Source of the DNA: Echinicola pacifica DSM 19836
GTDB lineage: Bacteria; Bacteroidota; Bacteroidia; Cytophagales; Cyclobacteriaceae
Assembly (NCBI RefSeq): GCF_000373245.1
Contig: NZ_KB890738.1
Coordinates: 718,824 to 782,823 of the forward strand
DNA length: 64,000 nt
Direction of reading: 5' to 3'
In this document: in pieces, positions 38,101 to 47,018 of the stretch
How positions within the stretch are numbered: the stretch's first letter is position 1
Layout of the letters: every line of letters starts with the position of its first letter
The notes under the pieces: model-generated
The model's input: the letters and a program-made list of their open reading frames with translations, nothing else
Told to the model about the DNA's origin: nothing
The model's database searches: none
Program-made: the position numbers and the translations under genes

Positions 38101-38433
38101 AAGACCATCAGAAATTCCCAGATCAAAATTGAAGCACATGGATAGGATTTCGTTGCCATTGGCTTGCCGGATGATATTACCTTCTATAGCGCAATAGATG
38201 ATCGTCCCATTATCGCATAGCAGATATGACTCCACCTGAGAGCTAGTTTCAAAACTTTCCCAAAACCTATCCAGCACCTTGTCCTCATAACATAGCAATG
38301 CATTGCTCAGATCTAGGGCAGTGAATATGGTGATAAATTCCTGAAATTGGCTACTAACAAAGAGTATTTGGTAATCTTTACTAGATGCCTTTTCTAAATT
38401 TAGAAGACCCGATATAGATTTATAGTTTTCCAC
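35122..38433 (-). CDS. Multi-PAS/GAF hybrid-free sensor histidine kinase
   Basis: A 1103-residue cytoplasmic kinase without a membrane segment. Reading from the N-terminus, I see a PAS-like region (1-115), a PAS domain (about 225-335), a PAS_3-type domain (340-455), another PAS (465-575), a GAF domain (590-730), a PAS domain (735-860), a dimerisation domain with H-box SHNLRAP (about 880), and an HATPase domain (970-1090) with FVTNSIKYSHP, DNGIGIDL and GKGLGLYLI. There is no receiver domain and no response regulator next to it. Five sensory modules suggest integration of several small-molecule, redox or light-like signals. The signal is unknown. Confidence 0.9.
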   Translation of the reverse strand: MENYKSISGLLNLEKASSKDYQILFVSSQFQEFITIFTALDLSNALLCYEDKVLDRFWESFETSSQVESYLLCDNGTIIYCAIEGNIIRQANGNEILSMCFNFDLGISDGLPQWLYDQNKEIIYPYIGNKFSKKHHSLVDFAKFFQQLYPSNDLMSIESFLQEDKHQKILIKSNTNLQLQKESLPQAGFVKLKVMDGLFEQNLDAFLNWNHELIGGLGREALFYEYHTGRDTIKLSGPLFKLMGFPLHNHTEIPAQDWYDLIYEGDKVVYQRNFQKSLNSTRPLVSYYHLKQKSGSLLFVREDTVSFHDSTSGKIYLFGTIRKVSDEKPNYEGDQIVTNDFENHLPGMVFSFTTNVDGEQEFTFISREVRKIFEVDDHTTMKSEDLMQRIHPDDYHLILAANKKLHENPQVTVTFRIINSQNQIKYLFCTCRLTDRYSKSWSGYMIDITYFRQLQQEVNEFPAYQRVSFDNSPQVIFQFDKEGTIIKANQTLFQKTQSENKTDYIGKSIHDIYKHNPVYPCLLEGLKYGYARYEGPFVSYLNSRNYFVNLTVKKLSLDNVFEASFEDITYKEYVQRILNDTAEISAHYNDQQFFDELVKLLSFKLNISFCIIGDYLEDEESVKTIAVSKNGGLIPNFIYTLKNTPCDRSLNSKSDGVTIIADHVADLFPKDLFLQDEKLKSYCSTAIKNKAGKKVGILVLADTKPMLNESGIINIVSILADRVGAELQRMRYEQELVSSQQLYRSIAENFPKGTVDVLDRELRYIYTEGSEYFHLGLDPKALIGTKHLSKYDEFTARRAKLKLEEIFQGQTVTYEITFNDQNYMKIGVPLRDEDGKVTRALLVTQNITVTKKAQIERERLIRDLSSHNEELQRFAYIVSHNLRAPIVNITSLLDLINEDNLADPTNLELIDSLKTSTQILNATLMDLIEVVSIKKQKLLKVENISFHNVVHNIEKSLFRQLQDAKAIINRDFQVEHINYVYSHLENFLLNFVTNSIKYSHPDRQPILNISTEQVGKNILITFNDNGIGIDLEKYGDRIFGLYQRFHTHVEGKGLGLYLIREQIRSLDGDILVESSVDIGTTFRIILKNLPLSKGSTQAVGQTN

Positions 38434-38554
38434 TGGTATTCAGAGGTTTACTTTTAGGCATATTAAGTTGTTTTTCCTTAAAATGTTTAATAAATGTATG
38501 ATAAAAAACGATGATTAACGAAAAATCAGTAAGAATTACCCCAATTCGCTAATT

Positions 38555-39805
38555 TTATATTTGTTTTTTCAAGGTTATCTTCTTTTCTATTTCCACCAGC
38601 TGACCATTAATATTTCGTCTAATGGTAAACCAGACATCATCTCCTTCTTCTGACTTCAGCAGGTCATTGATTTCGGACAATTCCCAATAGCCAATCGGAA
38701 GCAAATTGATGCTCAAAATCTCGTCGCCTTCCTTGAAGTTTGCCGCTGAGGCGGGGGATTTTTCCTGAACATTACTAATATAGTACCGCTTCTCACTGAG
38801 GCTGGTCATCCGGATTTTCAGCCCGCTCATATCATATTCAAAAGCCTGATGGAAGTCTGCTCCTTTCTTATAAAACATCCTTCCTCGTGTATAATCGATA
38901 ATGATACTTAGCCTTGCAAGGATATCTGATCCTAGGCTGCCCATGCGGCCTGATTCGATGATGATATTGGAAAACTCCGTTTCTTCCGGATAAGATGTGA
39001 TGACTCTTCGGAAAGTCATGGTCCCCAGTTTGTATTTATGCACCCTTCCGGCAAAGCCGAAGAGGTCCCCTCCCAGGGATCGGCCCAGATCGGTTTCGAT
39101 CCGTTTTTGGGGAAGTGATATGTCTGGCCGGGTTTCTCTATTGAGGAGTAAGCCATGGTTAGCCCCTGTGTCTATGAGCAGACTGCCGGTCAGGTCCACC
39201 CCATTGCTTTGGACGATATGACTTTTGACATATGGCTTATAATTGTTGAAGGTCAAATTGATCTTCCGATACCCAAAGGGCTTCCATTTCATTTTATCAT
39301 GATTGTAAAATGTAATTTGAGCCATATCATAATTGATTTTTACGGGGTTAAATTTGAAGAACTCATACCCTATAATACCATGAATCGGGATGCCAATCAC
39401 TCGCTCCAGCTCCAAAAAATCCTCCTGCAATACCAGTATGGCTTGTAATCGGCCTTCCACTTCTCCCATATCGAGGTTATTATGCGGAGAAACCAGCGCG
39501 GTAAGGACGGTATTCCCATCTGCCCCCATCAGGTTTAGCGTTCGGGTATAATTCATGTTTAAACTGTCCCCGATGGACTTGCTAAAGAGGATGTTTGACT
39601 TTACTCCCGTGTCCACCAAAAAATTATAAGCATTTTTGCTGCCATTCAGCACCACCGGCACGATGATCAAATTGTTGTTTTTGAGGAATGGAATAATGGC
39701 AGAATTCTTCTCCTCTTTCATATAGAAACCCGGAACCTGTGCTAGGGATAGATTACCTAAGTTTAGGATAAAAAAAAGGGGAATAAGTATATTTTTTAGG
39801 GTCAT
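38555..39805 (-). CDS. Retropepsin-like aspartyl protease with PDZ domain
   Basis: A 416-residue exported protein (signal LFFILNLGNLSLAQ). Two aspartyl-protease motifs are present, FLVDTGVKSN (about 60-70) and LLIDTGANHG (about 208-217). Each gives a DTG, so the two halves could form one bilobed active site. A PDZ domain follows (about 320-400; EKSPASAANFKEGDEIL), which usually binds C-terminal peptides or substrates. Bacteroidota encode many such proteins, most without known substrate. Minus strand, 122 bases from the histidine kinase; the two may be unrelated. ATG start. Confidence 0.82.
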   Translation of the reverse strand: MTLKNILIPLFFILNLGNLSLAQVPGFYMKEEKNSAIIPFLKNNNLIIVPVVLNGSKNAYNFLVDTGVKSNILFSKSIGDSLNMNYTRTLNLMGADGNTVLTALVSPHNNLDMGEVEGRLQAILVLQEDFLELERVIGIPIHGIIGYEFFKFNPVKINYDMAQITFYNHDKMKWKPFGYRKINLTFNNYKPYVKSHIVQSNGVDLTGSLLIDTGANHGLLLNRETRPDISLPQKRIETDLGRSLGGDLFGFAGRVHKYKLGTMTFRRVITSYPEETEFSNIIIESGRMGSLGSDILARLSIIIDYTRGRMFYKKGADFHQAFEYDMSGLKIRMTSLSEKRYYISNVQEKSPASAANFKEGDEILSINLLPIGYWELSEINDLLKSEEGDDVWFTIRRNINGQLVEIEKKITLKKQI

Positions 39806-40122
39806 ACTTATTAAATTTAGTACTATCAGTCCAATTTAAAAAGGCATTGGCAGGGAAGATTTATAAACTTTGGATAATAAGTCTAAATAGTTTGGCCTGA
39901 GGATGACAATTTAATTTAGACTGAAAGCAAATAACCACCAATATCCACTAGAATGAGGAGGCCGTTTGAAAATATCTAAAAAAACCTGCATCTTTATTCT
40001 TTAGAAAAAATTAATAAGCTGAACCTACCCCTTATTGTATTGAATAGGAAGGGCTAAGCATCAAAACCCACAAGGTCAAATCGCTATCGTGAATTGACGT
40101 ATATTAAGCAGGAAGAATTATT

Positions 40123-40593
40123 ATGGCCGAAAAGTCAGTTGTAGAAAAAGCGAAAAAGATATTTGAAAACTTTTTGATGCGTCAAGGCAGCAGAAAGACC
40201 CCAGAAAGGTTTTCGGTAATTGATGAACTTTACGCTCTTCCTCAGGATGAACATATCGATGTTGAGGGTTTATTTTTGCTGATGAGGAATAAAGGCTATT
40301 CCATTAGTAGAGCGACCATCTATAATACCCTAGATTTATTGGTGGAATGTGGCCTAGCCGTAAAGCACCAGTTTAAGGATAAAGTGGCCCTCTATGAGCA
40401 AGCCTTGACCTATAAGCACCATGACCATCATGTGTGCAACCAATGCCGAAAGATCAGGGAATTCTCTGACGAAAGAATCAATCTGATCAAAGAAGCTATG
40501 GGTAAGGAATTTTCCTCAGCCATCACCAGCCACTCTTTGGTGCTATACGGGGACTGCCAAATCCCTGACTGCAAAAACTTAAAACTGGGCTAA
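40123..40593 (+). CDS. Fur-family transcriptional regulator
   Basis: A 156-residue metal-dependent repressor. The N-terminal winged helix includes SISRATIYNTLDLLVECGLA. The C-terminal dimer domain carries KHHDHHVCNQCRKIREF, with regulatory His ligands and a structural CxxC, and ends with CQIPDC, completing a four-cysteine zinc site. Fur, PerR and Zur cannot be told apart by eye; the Fur-like HHDHH box is typical of Fur or PerR. katG lies in the same window, but no shared operator was recognised. Stand-alone gene; the gap before it (39806-40122) has no clear site. Confidence 0.9.
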   Translation: MAEKSVVEKAKKIFENFLMRQGSRKTPERFSVIDELYALPQDEHIDVEGLFLLMRNKGYSISRATIYNTLDLLVECGLAVKHQFKDKVALYEQALTYKHHDHHVCNQCRKIREFSDERINLIKEAMGKEFSSAITSHSLVLYGDCQIPDCKNLKLG

Positions 40594-40683
40594 GCCCTAC
40601 CTCCTGAGCAATCGTTGATTTACCTTTATCGATAGGGTCATCCTTTCCGCTTATGCCTTAATTTCTTTCTCAAAAAATACTTA

Positions 40684-41000
40684 TTATTCCCCCAAAGCCA
40701 TTTTTTTCCATCTATCAGCCTGGCGAATAATTTTACGCTTAAGCCAGCTATTGGCTTCCTTTGCTGGGAATTCTGCCTGAGGATTTTTGAAATAAATAGC
40801 TTTTTCATGCTTCACATCGTCCCGGAGCAAGTCATTCTTCCCCTTAGCCACAGGGATCCGGGCATTTACTTGTTAACTATCGCCATCAATCAATTGGAAT
40901 AATTATCTTTACGGTGGTTTTCCATATTCAGGCCTTTAAGGTTAATTTTGGGTCTTTTGTCAGCATCTTTGATGGAACTGACGTGGCGAAGCTGTGCCAT
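40684..41000 (-). pseudogene. Decayed small protein gene
   Basis: On the minus strand an ATG at 41000 opens 36 codons (MAQLRHVSSIKDADKRPK and onward to KDNYSN) ending at TGA 40892-40890. In the next frame, a gene-like text resumes right after it: QLIDGDS, an in-frame TAA at 40875-40873, then QVNARIPVAKGKND and FPAKEANSWLKRKI up to a double TAA at 40686-40681. Joined, these would give a charged, helical protein of about 107 residues. One frameshift and one nonsense codon are needed to restore it. No family recognised. A GTG at about residue 7 of the second part could alternatively start a live 55-residue protein. Confidence 0.5.
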
Positions 41001-41026
41001 TTTATAAGCAATATATTCTATATCCA

Positions 41027-43630
41027 ATGATATCATTTTTGAAGTCCTCAGCCTTTACCTTTCTCATCATGGTAATGGTAAGTTTATTAGCTGCTCCACT
41101 AGTGCAGGCTCAGTCCCTAGAGGATGTGGCATCCATCAGGGTGGATGAGCTCTCCGATGAGCAGGTACGGGCGGTAATGCGTAAGGCGGCTGACTCAGGC
41201 CTGAGCAGCTCGGAGCTGATAGAGATGGCCAAAGCTCAGGGGATGTCTGAGGCAGAGGCGCAGAAACTGAAAAATCGCATCCAGGCTATCGAACTCGGCA
41301 GCTCGGAAGTGGCGACTGCCAAAAGTACCCCCAATGATCGCAAACCTAGGGAGCAGGTGGATGCATCGATCATCAGACAAAACGCCAACCAGGTAAAAGC
41401 AGCAATGCAAGAAGCTCCGGCCTTACCATTATTCGGAATGGATCTTTTTTATCAAAAGGATCGTAACCTGACTTTTGAGCCTAGCCTGTCCCTCGCCACG
41501 CCAAGCAGCTATATCCTGGGACCAGGGGATATGGTCTATATCGATATATATGGGGCTTCGGAAAACTACTACGAAAGCACAGTAACACCTGAAGGCAAGA
41601 TCTTACTCGAGAATATAGGCCCCATAGCCGTGTCAGGCTTGAGCATCGTGGAGGCCAAAAAACTTATTCAAAGTCGGATGGCCAGATATTATGAAGACCT
41701 CCAGGGACCAAACCCCGCGACCTTTATGGAGATCTCCCTCGGCAATATCCGCAGCATCAAGGTTCATATGGTGGGCGAATTGAGATTACCGGGGACTTTT
41801 ACCCTTAGTGCCTTCAGCTCGGTGTTTAACGCTCTTTACGCCGCAGGCGGTCCTAATCAAAATGGGACGATGAGAAATATCCGTGTGATGAGGAATAACC
41901 GACAGGTAGCCATCGTGGATGCTTACGACTTCCTCATCAATGGTAAAGCCAATATGAATTTCCAACTCCAGGATCAGGATGTGATTTTAGTGGAGCCTTA
42001 CCAAGGGAGAGTTACTGTGGAAGGAGCCGTAAAGCGGCCCATGGTCTATGAGGTAAAAGGCGGCGAATCCTTCGAAGAGATCCTTGCGTATGCCGGAGGA
42101 TTTACCGAAAACGCCTATACCCAGCGTGTCAGCGTGACCCGCCTGACTCCAAAAGAAAAAGCAGTATCTGACGTCTATCAGGAGCAATTTGGGATTTTTA
42201 CGGTTCAAGCAGGGGATCGATACGAGGTAGGAAAGATTCTCGATCGCTACACCAATCGGGTACAATTAAAAGGAGCGGTATTCAGACCCGGAAATTATGC
42301 TTGGTCCGAAGGACTGAAGCTATCACAGCTGATCCAGAAAGCAGATGGGCTCAAGGGTGATGCCTACCTGCCACGAGCTACCGTACTCCGTGCCCATGAG
42401 GACCTATCCACTTCTATCATTCCGGTGAACCTCCAGGCCGTGGCGAATGGTCAGGAGGATCTGCTGCTACAGGCAGAGGACATCATACGAATCTCCTCAG
42501 TCTATGACCTGAAAGATGAATATTACCTCAAAATCTCCGGAGAAGTAAGAGATCCAGGAATATACCCCTACGCAGAGGGCATGACGGCGGAAGATTTGAT
42601 TCTGCTGGCAGGAGGGTTTAGCGAAGCTGCCGCCACCAATAATGTGGAAATAGCACGTCGAAATATAGACCAAGCTGAGGGAGAGATGGCCACCCTGATT
42701 CCCGTCCAGGTCAATAGTAGCCTGAGCTTGGATGGAAGTTCGGAGAAGCTTATGCCTTATGATAATATCATCGTGCGTGGCAAGCCGAACTTTGCCCTCG
42801 ACCGAGTGGTGATGGTGGAAGGTCAGGTAAATGCCCCGGGGGAATTTGCCCTCAAAAGTGCCGACGAAAGAATCTCTGATGTGATCAATAGGGCTGGGGG
42901 ATTGACGAGTTTTGCTTATGCCAATGGGGCTACGCTAATCCGAAGAACTGAATATTATGACACTGAGTCTGAACGGCTCCGAAGAGAAAAGAATAACGTA
43001 AAACTGCTGGAAAGAGTGGCCACCGAGGATCCGTCGGATGCTCAGAATCAGCAAATCCTAAGGCTCCTCGAGGGAAGTCCGGAAGGATATCAGGAGTCCA
43101 ATCGTGATGCCAGAATCCAATACCGCCATGAAACCCTCCAGGAAATCAGTCAGGGGGAAGGGGCAAGCATTAAGATCAAGCAGCAGGAAGCCATCGCCAT
43201 AGACCTCAAAAATATCCTTGAAAACCCTGGGTCGAAATTTGACCTTATCCTGGAGGAGGGTGATATCATCACGGTGCCTAAGCAGCTGCAAACGGTCAGG
43301 CTGCGTGGGGAGGTCATCTACCCTACCACGGTGAGGTACGAAAATAACCAAAGCATGAAATATTATATCGATAGAGCTGGGGGATTCGATAACCGCGCCA
43401 AGCGCAAGCGCACCTATGTGGTCTATGCAAATGGCGAGGTGGCCCGCACAAAGACCTTCTTTTTTATCAATACCTATCCCCGTATCGAACCTGGTGTGGA
43501 GGTAATCGTCCCCTCCAAAGGGCCGAGAGTTCCACTTAGGGTAGGAGAGATTATTGGATTGACATCGGGATTGGCGACTTTAGCCTTGGTGATTTCCCAA
43601 ATTAATTTTAACAGTGGATCTGGAAACTAA
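41027..43630 (+). CDS. Wza-like polysaccharide export protein with six SLBB domains
   Basis: An 867-residue outer-membrane exporter from the ATG at 41027, which gives a signal peptide (SSAFTFLIMVMVSLLAAPLVQAQ). After a helical region, a Poly_export domain starts at LGPGDMVYIDIYG, with PEGKILLENIGPI. Six SLBB repeats then recur, each starting with a VxGEV/GAV...PG pattern, for example HMVGELRLPG, VEGAVKRPM, LKGAVFRPG, ISGEVRDPG, VEGQVNAPG and RGEVIYP. A hydrophobic C-terminal helix ends the protein. Enterobacterial Wza has three such domains and 380 residues, so this is a long bacteroidetal form. It would form the outer-membrane pore for the polymer. Its stop overlaps the start of the Wzz-like gene. 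Confidence 0.9.
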   Translation: MISFLKSSAFTFLIMVMVSLLAAPLVQAQSLEDVASIRVDELSDEQVRAVMRKAADSGLSSSELIEMAKAQGMSEAEAQKLKNRIQAIELGSSEVATAKSTPNDRKPREQVDASIIRQNANQVKAAMQEAPALPLFGMDLFYQKDRNLTFEPSLSLATPSSYILGPGDMVYIDIYGASENYYESTVTPEGKILLENIGPIAVSGLSIVEAKKLIQSRMARYYEDLQGPNPATFMEISLGNIRSIKVHMVGELRLPGTFTLSAFSSVFNALYAAGGPNQNGTMRNIRVMRNNRQVAIVDAYDFLINGKANMNFQLQDQDVILVEPYQGRVTVEGAVKRPMVYEVKGGESFEEILAYAGGFTENAYTQRVSVTRLTPKEKAVSDVYQEQFGIFTVQAGDRYEVGKILDRYTNRVQLKGAVFRPGNYAWSEGLKLSQLIQKADGLKGDAYLPRATVLRAHEDLSTSIIPVNLQAVANGQEDLLLQAEDIIRISSVYDLKDEYYLKISGEVRDPGIYPYAEGMTAEDLILLAGGFSEAAATNNVEIARRNIDQAEGEMATLIPVQVNSSLSLDGSSEKLMPYDNIIVRGKPNFALDRVVMVEGQVNAPGEFALKSADERISDVINRAGGLTSFAYANGATLIRRTEYYDTESERLRREKNNVKLLERVATEDPSDAQNQQILRLLEGSPEGYQESNRDARIQYRHETLQEISQGEGASIKIKQQEAIAIDLKNILENPGSKFDLILEEGDIITVPKQLQTVRLRGEVIYPTTVRYENNQSMKYYIDRAGGFDNRAKRKRTYVVYANGEVARTKTFFFINTYPRIEPGVEVIVPSKGPRVPLRVGEIIGLTSGLATLALVISQINFNSGSGN

Positions 43631-44700
43631 TGGCAGAGCAAAAGCATATCATTGATGATAAAATCACTTTCGGGGAGCTTATCCTTCGTTTCCAGGACTG
43701 GATAAGGTATTTCAAGTCCAAGTGGAAGTTTATCTTTATCATAGCCACCATTGCAGGACTATTAGGACTGCTGGCTTCCTGGGTCAAGAAACCCAGATAT
43801 ACCGCAGACACCACCTTCGTGATCGAGGAATCTAGCGGAGGAGGCATGGGGGGACTTTCTGGGCTTGCCAGCCTCGCAGGGATCAACTTAGGTTCCTTGG
43901 AAAGCGGCAGTGGCCTGTTTAAGGGAGAGAATATAATGGAGCTCTACCGCTCAGACAATATGCTCATCAGTACCTTGCTAAGCCCTTTTAAGGAAGAAGG
44001 TAGCTCCCTTGCAGAGCGTTATATCAGTTTTCATGAGCTGGATCAAAAGTGGAAGGAAAAGGTGGATTTTGAGCGCTTGGATTTTGGCCTCCCTCGACAG
44101 CAGTTTTCCGTGCAGCAGGATAGTGTGATGAAGGAACTCGCTAAGATGATCCGTGAGGGGGAGCTCGATGTGAGCAAGCCTGACCGCAAGCTGTCAATTA
44201 TCAAGGTCGGTATCACCTCCAAGGATGAGCATTTTGCGAAGGAATTTAACGAAAAGCTGGTGGAGAATGTCAATCGATTTTATTCTGAAACCAAGACTAA
44301 AAAAACTTCCGAAAACCTACGTATTCTCCAATCGCAGGCAGACAGCGTACGGAAGGTGCTCGACCAGAGCTTGCTAAGCTACGCTCAGCTTCAGGATAAC
44401 CGCCCCAATCCCAACCCTCTCCTGCAAAGCGCCGGGGTCAATATAAAAAAACAGCAGGTGGATATCCAGGTGGCCACCAGCGCCTATGGAGAGATCATAA
44501 AAAACCTCGAGGTAGCTAAGATAAGCCATCGGAATAATTCTCCCCTGATTCAGGTCATCGACGAACCGATCTATCCGCTGCGCGAAACAAGGCTCAAATG
44601 GTACGTGGGATTGGTAATAGGCGGAATCGCCGGTGCTTTTCTTGCGATATTTTACCTCTATATCACTAAGCTATATCACGCCAATGTCAGAAGGCATTAG
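43630..44700 (+). CDS. Wzz-type polysaccharide chain-length/co-polymerase protein
   Basis: A 356-residue inner-membrane protein. Transmembrane helices lie near residues 33-52 and 320-343, with a large periplasmic part between them. KPRYTADTTFVIEESSGGGMGG is the typical motif after TM1, and a coiled-coil region (about 200-290) precedes VIDEPIYPLRETRLKW, the proline-rich signature before TM2. It has no cytoplasmic tyrosine-kinase domain, so it matches the Wzz/PCP-1 or split PCP-2a form. The start codon shares one base with the stop of the exporter gene (TAATG), implying coupled translation. Confidence 0.9.
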   Translation: MAEQKHIIDDKITFGELILRFQDWIRYFKSKWKFIFIIATIAGLLGLLASWVKKPRYTADTTFVIEESSGGGMGGLSGLASLAGINLGSLESGSGLFKGENIMELYRSDNMLISTLLSPFKEEGSSLAERYISFHELDQKWKEKVDFERLDFGLPRQQFSVQQDSVMKELAKMIREGELDVSKPDRKLSIIKVGITSKDEHFAKEFNEKLVENVNRFYSETKTKKTSENLRILQSQADSVRKVLDQSLLSYAQLQDNRPNPNPLLQSAGVNIKKQQVDIQVATSAYGEIIKNLEVAKISHRNNSPLIQVIDEPIYPLRETRLKWYVGLVIGGIAGAFLAIFYLYITKLYHANVRRH

Positions 44701-44799
44701 GCGCGTGAATAATTGCTTATTATTAGAATTTATCACTTTCCAATTCCTCCCCACGCCTATAAAGTCCTTAATCAACCTTCATGTTGATGGCCCCACTGG

Positions 44800-46101
44800 A
44801 TGATCGATAAGTATATTTCCATCCCTTTTTCTCAGTTGATACGACATAAGTCGGTACAGAATTTTATTTTTTTACTGTTTATTCAGTCCTCCAATATTCT
44901 GATTACGCTGATAGTAATGCCCTTGCTGATCCAATCCATCGGTGTGGATCAGTTTGGATTGGTGAGTCTGGCGCTGTCGGTGATTCTCATCGCCAATATT
45001 TTTGTAGGTTTTGGTTTTCAGCTCAGTGCGCCTCGAGAGGTGGCACTGAGTCAAAAGAAGAAGAAGAAACTTTCGCGCATCTTATCTGGGGTACTCTCTG
45101 GCAAGCTACTCCTGGCCCTGATCGCCGCGCTGGTGTTGCTGATCGCGGTATATGGTTTTGACTTGTTTCCTGATTATCAGGAGATGCTGGTTTTTTCCCT
45201 GATGATGCTCTTTTCTGAGGCCACCTTGCCGGTTTGGTTTTTTCAGGGGATGGAAAAGATGCGTCTGGTATCCGTGGCCAATGTCTTTAGCAAGCTATTA
45301 TATTTAGCCGGCATCGTATTATTTATCACCGGTCCAGAAGATGCCAAATGGGTGAATTTCCTCTTTGGGTTCACAGCTTTTTCAGTAAACTTGTTTATTC
45401 TCGCTTACCTTCATTATGGGCTTAGGATAAGACTAATCCGTGTGAGCTGGGAGAGGATATATAAGGGGCTGAAGGACAATACCTACCTATTTTTATCGGC
45501 TTTTGCCAATCATATCTCCGTCAATGGAGGCATAGTGATATTGAGTTTCTTCGAGCCTGCCAAGACGCTGGGCATGTACAGTCTGGCGGAGCGAGTGAGC
45601 CTGGTGCTACGGATCGTTCCTGCGCTTATCGCCCAGGCGGTCTATCCGAATGCGGCGAAATTATATGCAGAGGACCATGCGCGGTTTTTTGCTTTTATGC
45701 GTAAGGTCTATGTTTTTACCCTTGGGTTTTGCTCCATACTGGTCCTGGGCGTTTATTTTCTCGCTCCTTTTATCATAGAGTTATTAGCCAAAGGCCCCTT
45801 ACCCGAGAGTGTGCTCTATCTGAGGATATTGGTTCTGGTACCTTTGATCGCGAGTCTGAATGCCGGCAACACAGTATTATTGCTTATTGCTGAGAAGAAA
45901 TATCTCCTGTTTAATTCCTCCTGGATCATGCTTTCGGCCATGCTGGTGGGGACGATTAGCCTTACCGCCAGCATGGGGCCTATGGGCTTATGTATAGCGC
46001 TGGTGGGAAGTGAGCTATTTGTGTTCTTATTTACGCTTTCGTTGATTTATCGCAAATGCCCTGAATTGCTGAAAGGCTTTTATTCTAGGCCTCAGGAATA
46101 G
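44800..46101 (+). CDS. Oligosaccharide flippase (Wzx-like)
   Basis: A 433-residue inner-membrane protein with about 12 hydrophobic segments. The N-terminal text (FLLFIQSSNILITLIVMPLLIQSIG) and the pattern over the whole length match MATE/MVF-type Wzx flippases, which move undecaprenyl-linked repeat units to the periplasm. No single catalytic motif exists for this family, so the call rests on topology and its place beside Wza, Wzz, Wzy and glycosyltransferases. Starts 100 bases after the Wzz stop. Confidence 0.87.
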   Translation: MIDKYISIPFSQLIRHKSVQNFIFLLFIQSSNILITLIVMPLLIQSIGVDQFGLVSLALSVILIANIFVGFGFQLSAPREVALSQKKKKKLSRILSGVLSGKLLLALIAALVLLIAVYGFDLFPDYQEMLVFSLMMLFSEATLPVWFFQGMEKMRLVSVANVFSKLLYLAGIVLFITGPEDAKWVNFLFGFTAFSVNLFILAYLHYGLRIRLIRVSWERIYKGLKDNTYLFLSAFANHISVNGGIVILSFFEPAKTLGMYSLAERVSLVLRIVPALIAQAVYPNAAKLYAEDHARFFAFMRKVYVFTLGFCSILVLGVYFLAPFIIELLAKGPLPESVLYLRILVLVPLIASLNAGNTVLLLIAEKKYLLFNSSWIMLSAMLVGTISLTASMGPMGLCIALVGSELFVFLFTLSLIYRKCPELLKGFYSRPQE

Positions 46102-46170
46102 GCCTCAGGTATAGGGATCGGAGAGTCGGATCGGCGAAGTTTATATCATATTAGAAAAATTGAAGAGTTT

Positions 46171-46983
46171 ATGAATATACCTGATAAGGAAACCATCTTT
46201 AGCGAGCTGCGGAATGAAGTCCTCCGAAATGGCTCAAAAGGCGAGGTGGAATATTTCAATTATCATGAAAAACGGTTTAACCGAGTAGTTGATTTTATCG
46301 CCAGGCATTATGCTGGCCGCAAATTAAGGATTCTGGATATAGGGAGTCATTACCTTCATACCGCCTGTCTCATGCGAAAGATGGGCCATGAGGTGGACGG
46401 AATGGATGTCCCTGTATTCTGGGGGATGCCTACTGTCGCTGCCAGGGCGGATACCTATGGCATTGGCCGGATTATCGAAGCCGACCTGGCGATCGCTGAG
46501 GCGTTGCAGGTTGAGGAAGGCCATTATGATGTCGTTCTCTTTACGGAGATTATGGAGCATATCACCTTTAATCCCGTGGCTTTTTGGAAGAAGGTCCATC
46601 ATGCAACCAGCGATGGCGGCAGGATTTATATATCCACCCCCAACAGCCTGAGCCTTCCCGGCCTGGTGCGGTCCACCAAAAATATCCTGACCTTCAAAGG
46701 CGTGGGTACCAGCGTGACCGAGATCATGGCGAAGGGAACCTATGGACATCACTGGAAGGAATATTCCTCCCGGGAGATAAAAACCTACTTTGAGCTGCTC
46801 TCCGATGATTTCTCAGTGGAGGTGCAGAAGTATTCTTATAAGACCTATAAGGGAGAAGGACAAAGCCTTTACAGCACCTTGGCCCATATTGGGAATGCTA
46901 CGGGATTCCTGGCAGAGGAGCTAGAAGCCGTCGTAACCCTTCATAAGGGGCATCCGTGGAAGGCCATAAATCCACAATTCTGA
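46171..46983 (+). CDS. SAM-dependent methyltransferase in the polysaccharide cluster
   Basis: A 270-residue class I methyltransferase. Motif I is LRILDIGSHYLHT (the DxGxH form), and the motif-IV region is YDVVLFTEIMEHI. C-terminal text is RIYISTPNSLSLPGL. Similar proteins in capsule clusters methylate sugars on the repeat unit or on a lipid carrier. The substrate is not clear. It lies between flippase and glycosyltransferase genes on the same strand. Confidence 0.85.
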   Translation: MNIPDKETIFSELRNEVLRNGSKGEVEYFNYHEKRFNRVVDFIARHYAGRKLRILDIGSHYLHTACLMRKMGHEVDGMDVPVFWGMPTVAARADTYGIGRIIEADLAIAEALQVEEGHYDVVLFTEIMEHITFNPVAFWKKVHHATSDGGRIYISTPNSLSLPGLVRSTKNILTFKGVGTSVTEIMAKGTYGHHWKEYSSREIKTYFELLSDDFSVEVQKYSYKTYKGEGQSLYSTLAHIGNATGFLAEELEAVVTLHKGHPWKAINPQF

Positions 46984-47018
46984 TACGCTAGAATGCTTAA
47001 CTCTCCTCCAATCGTACC

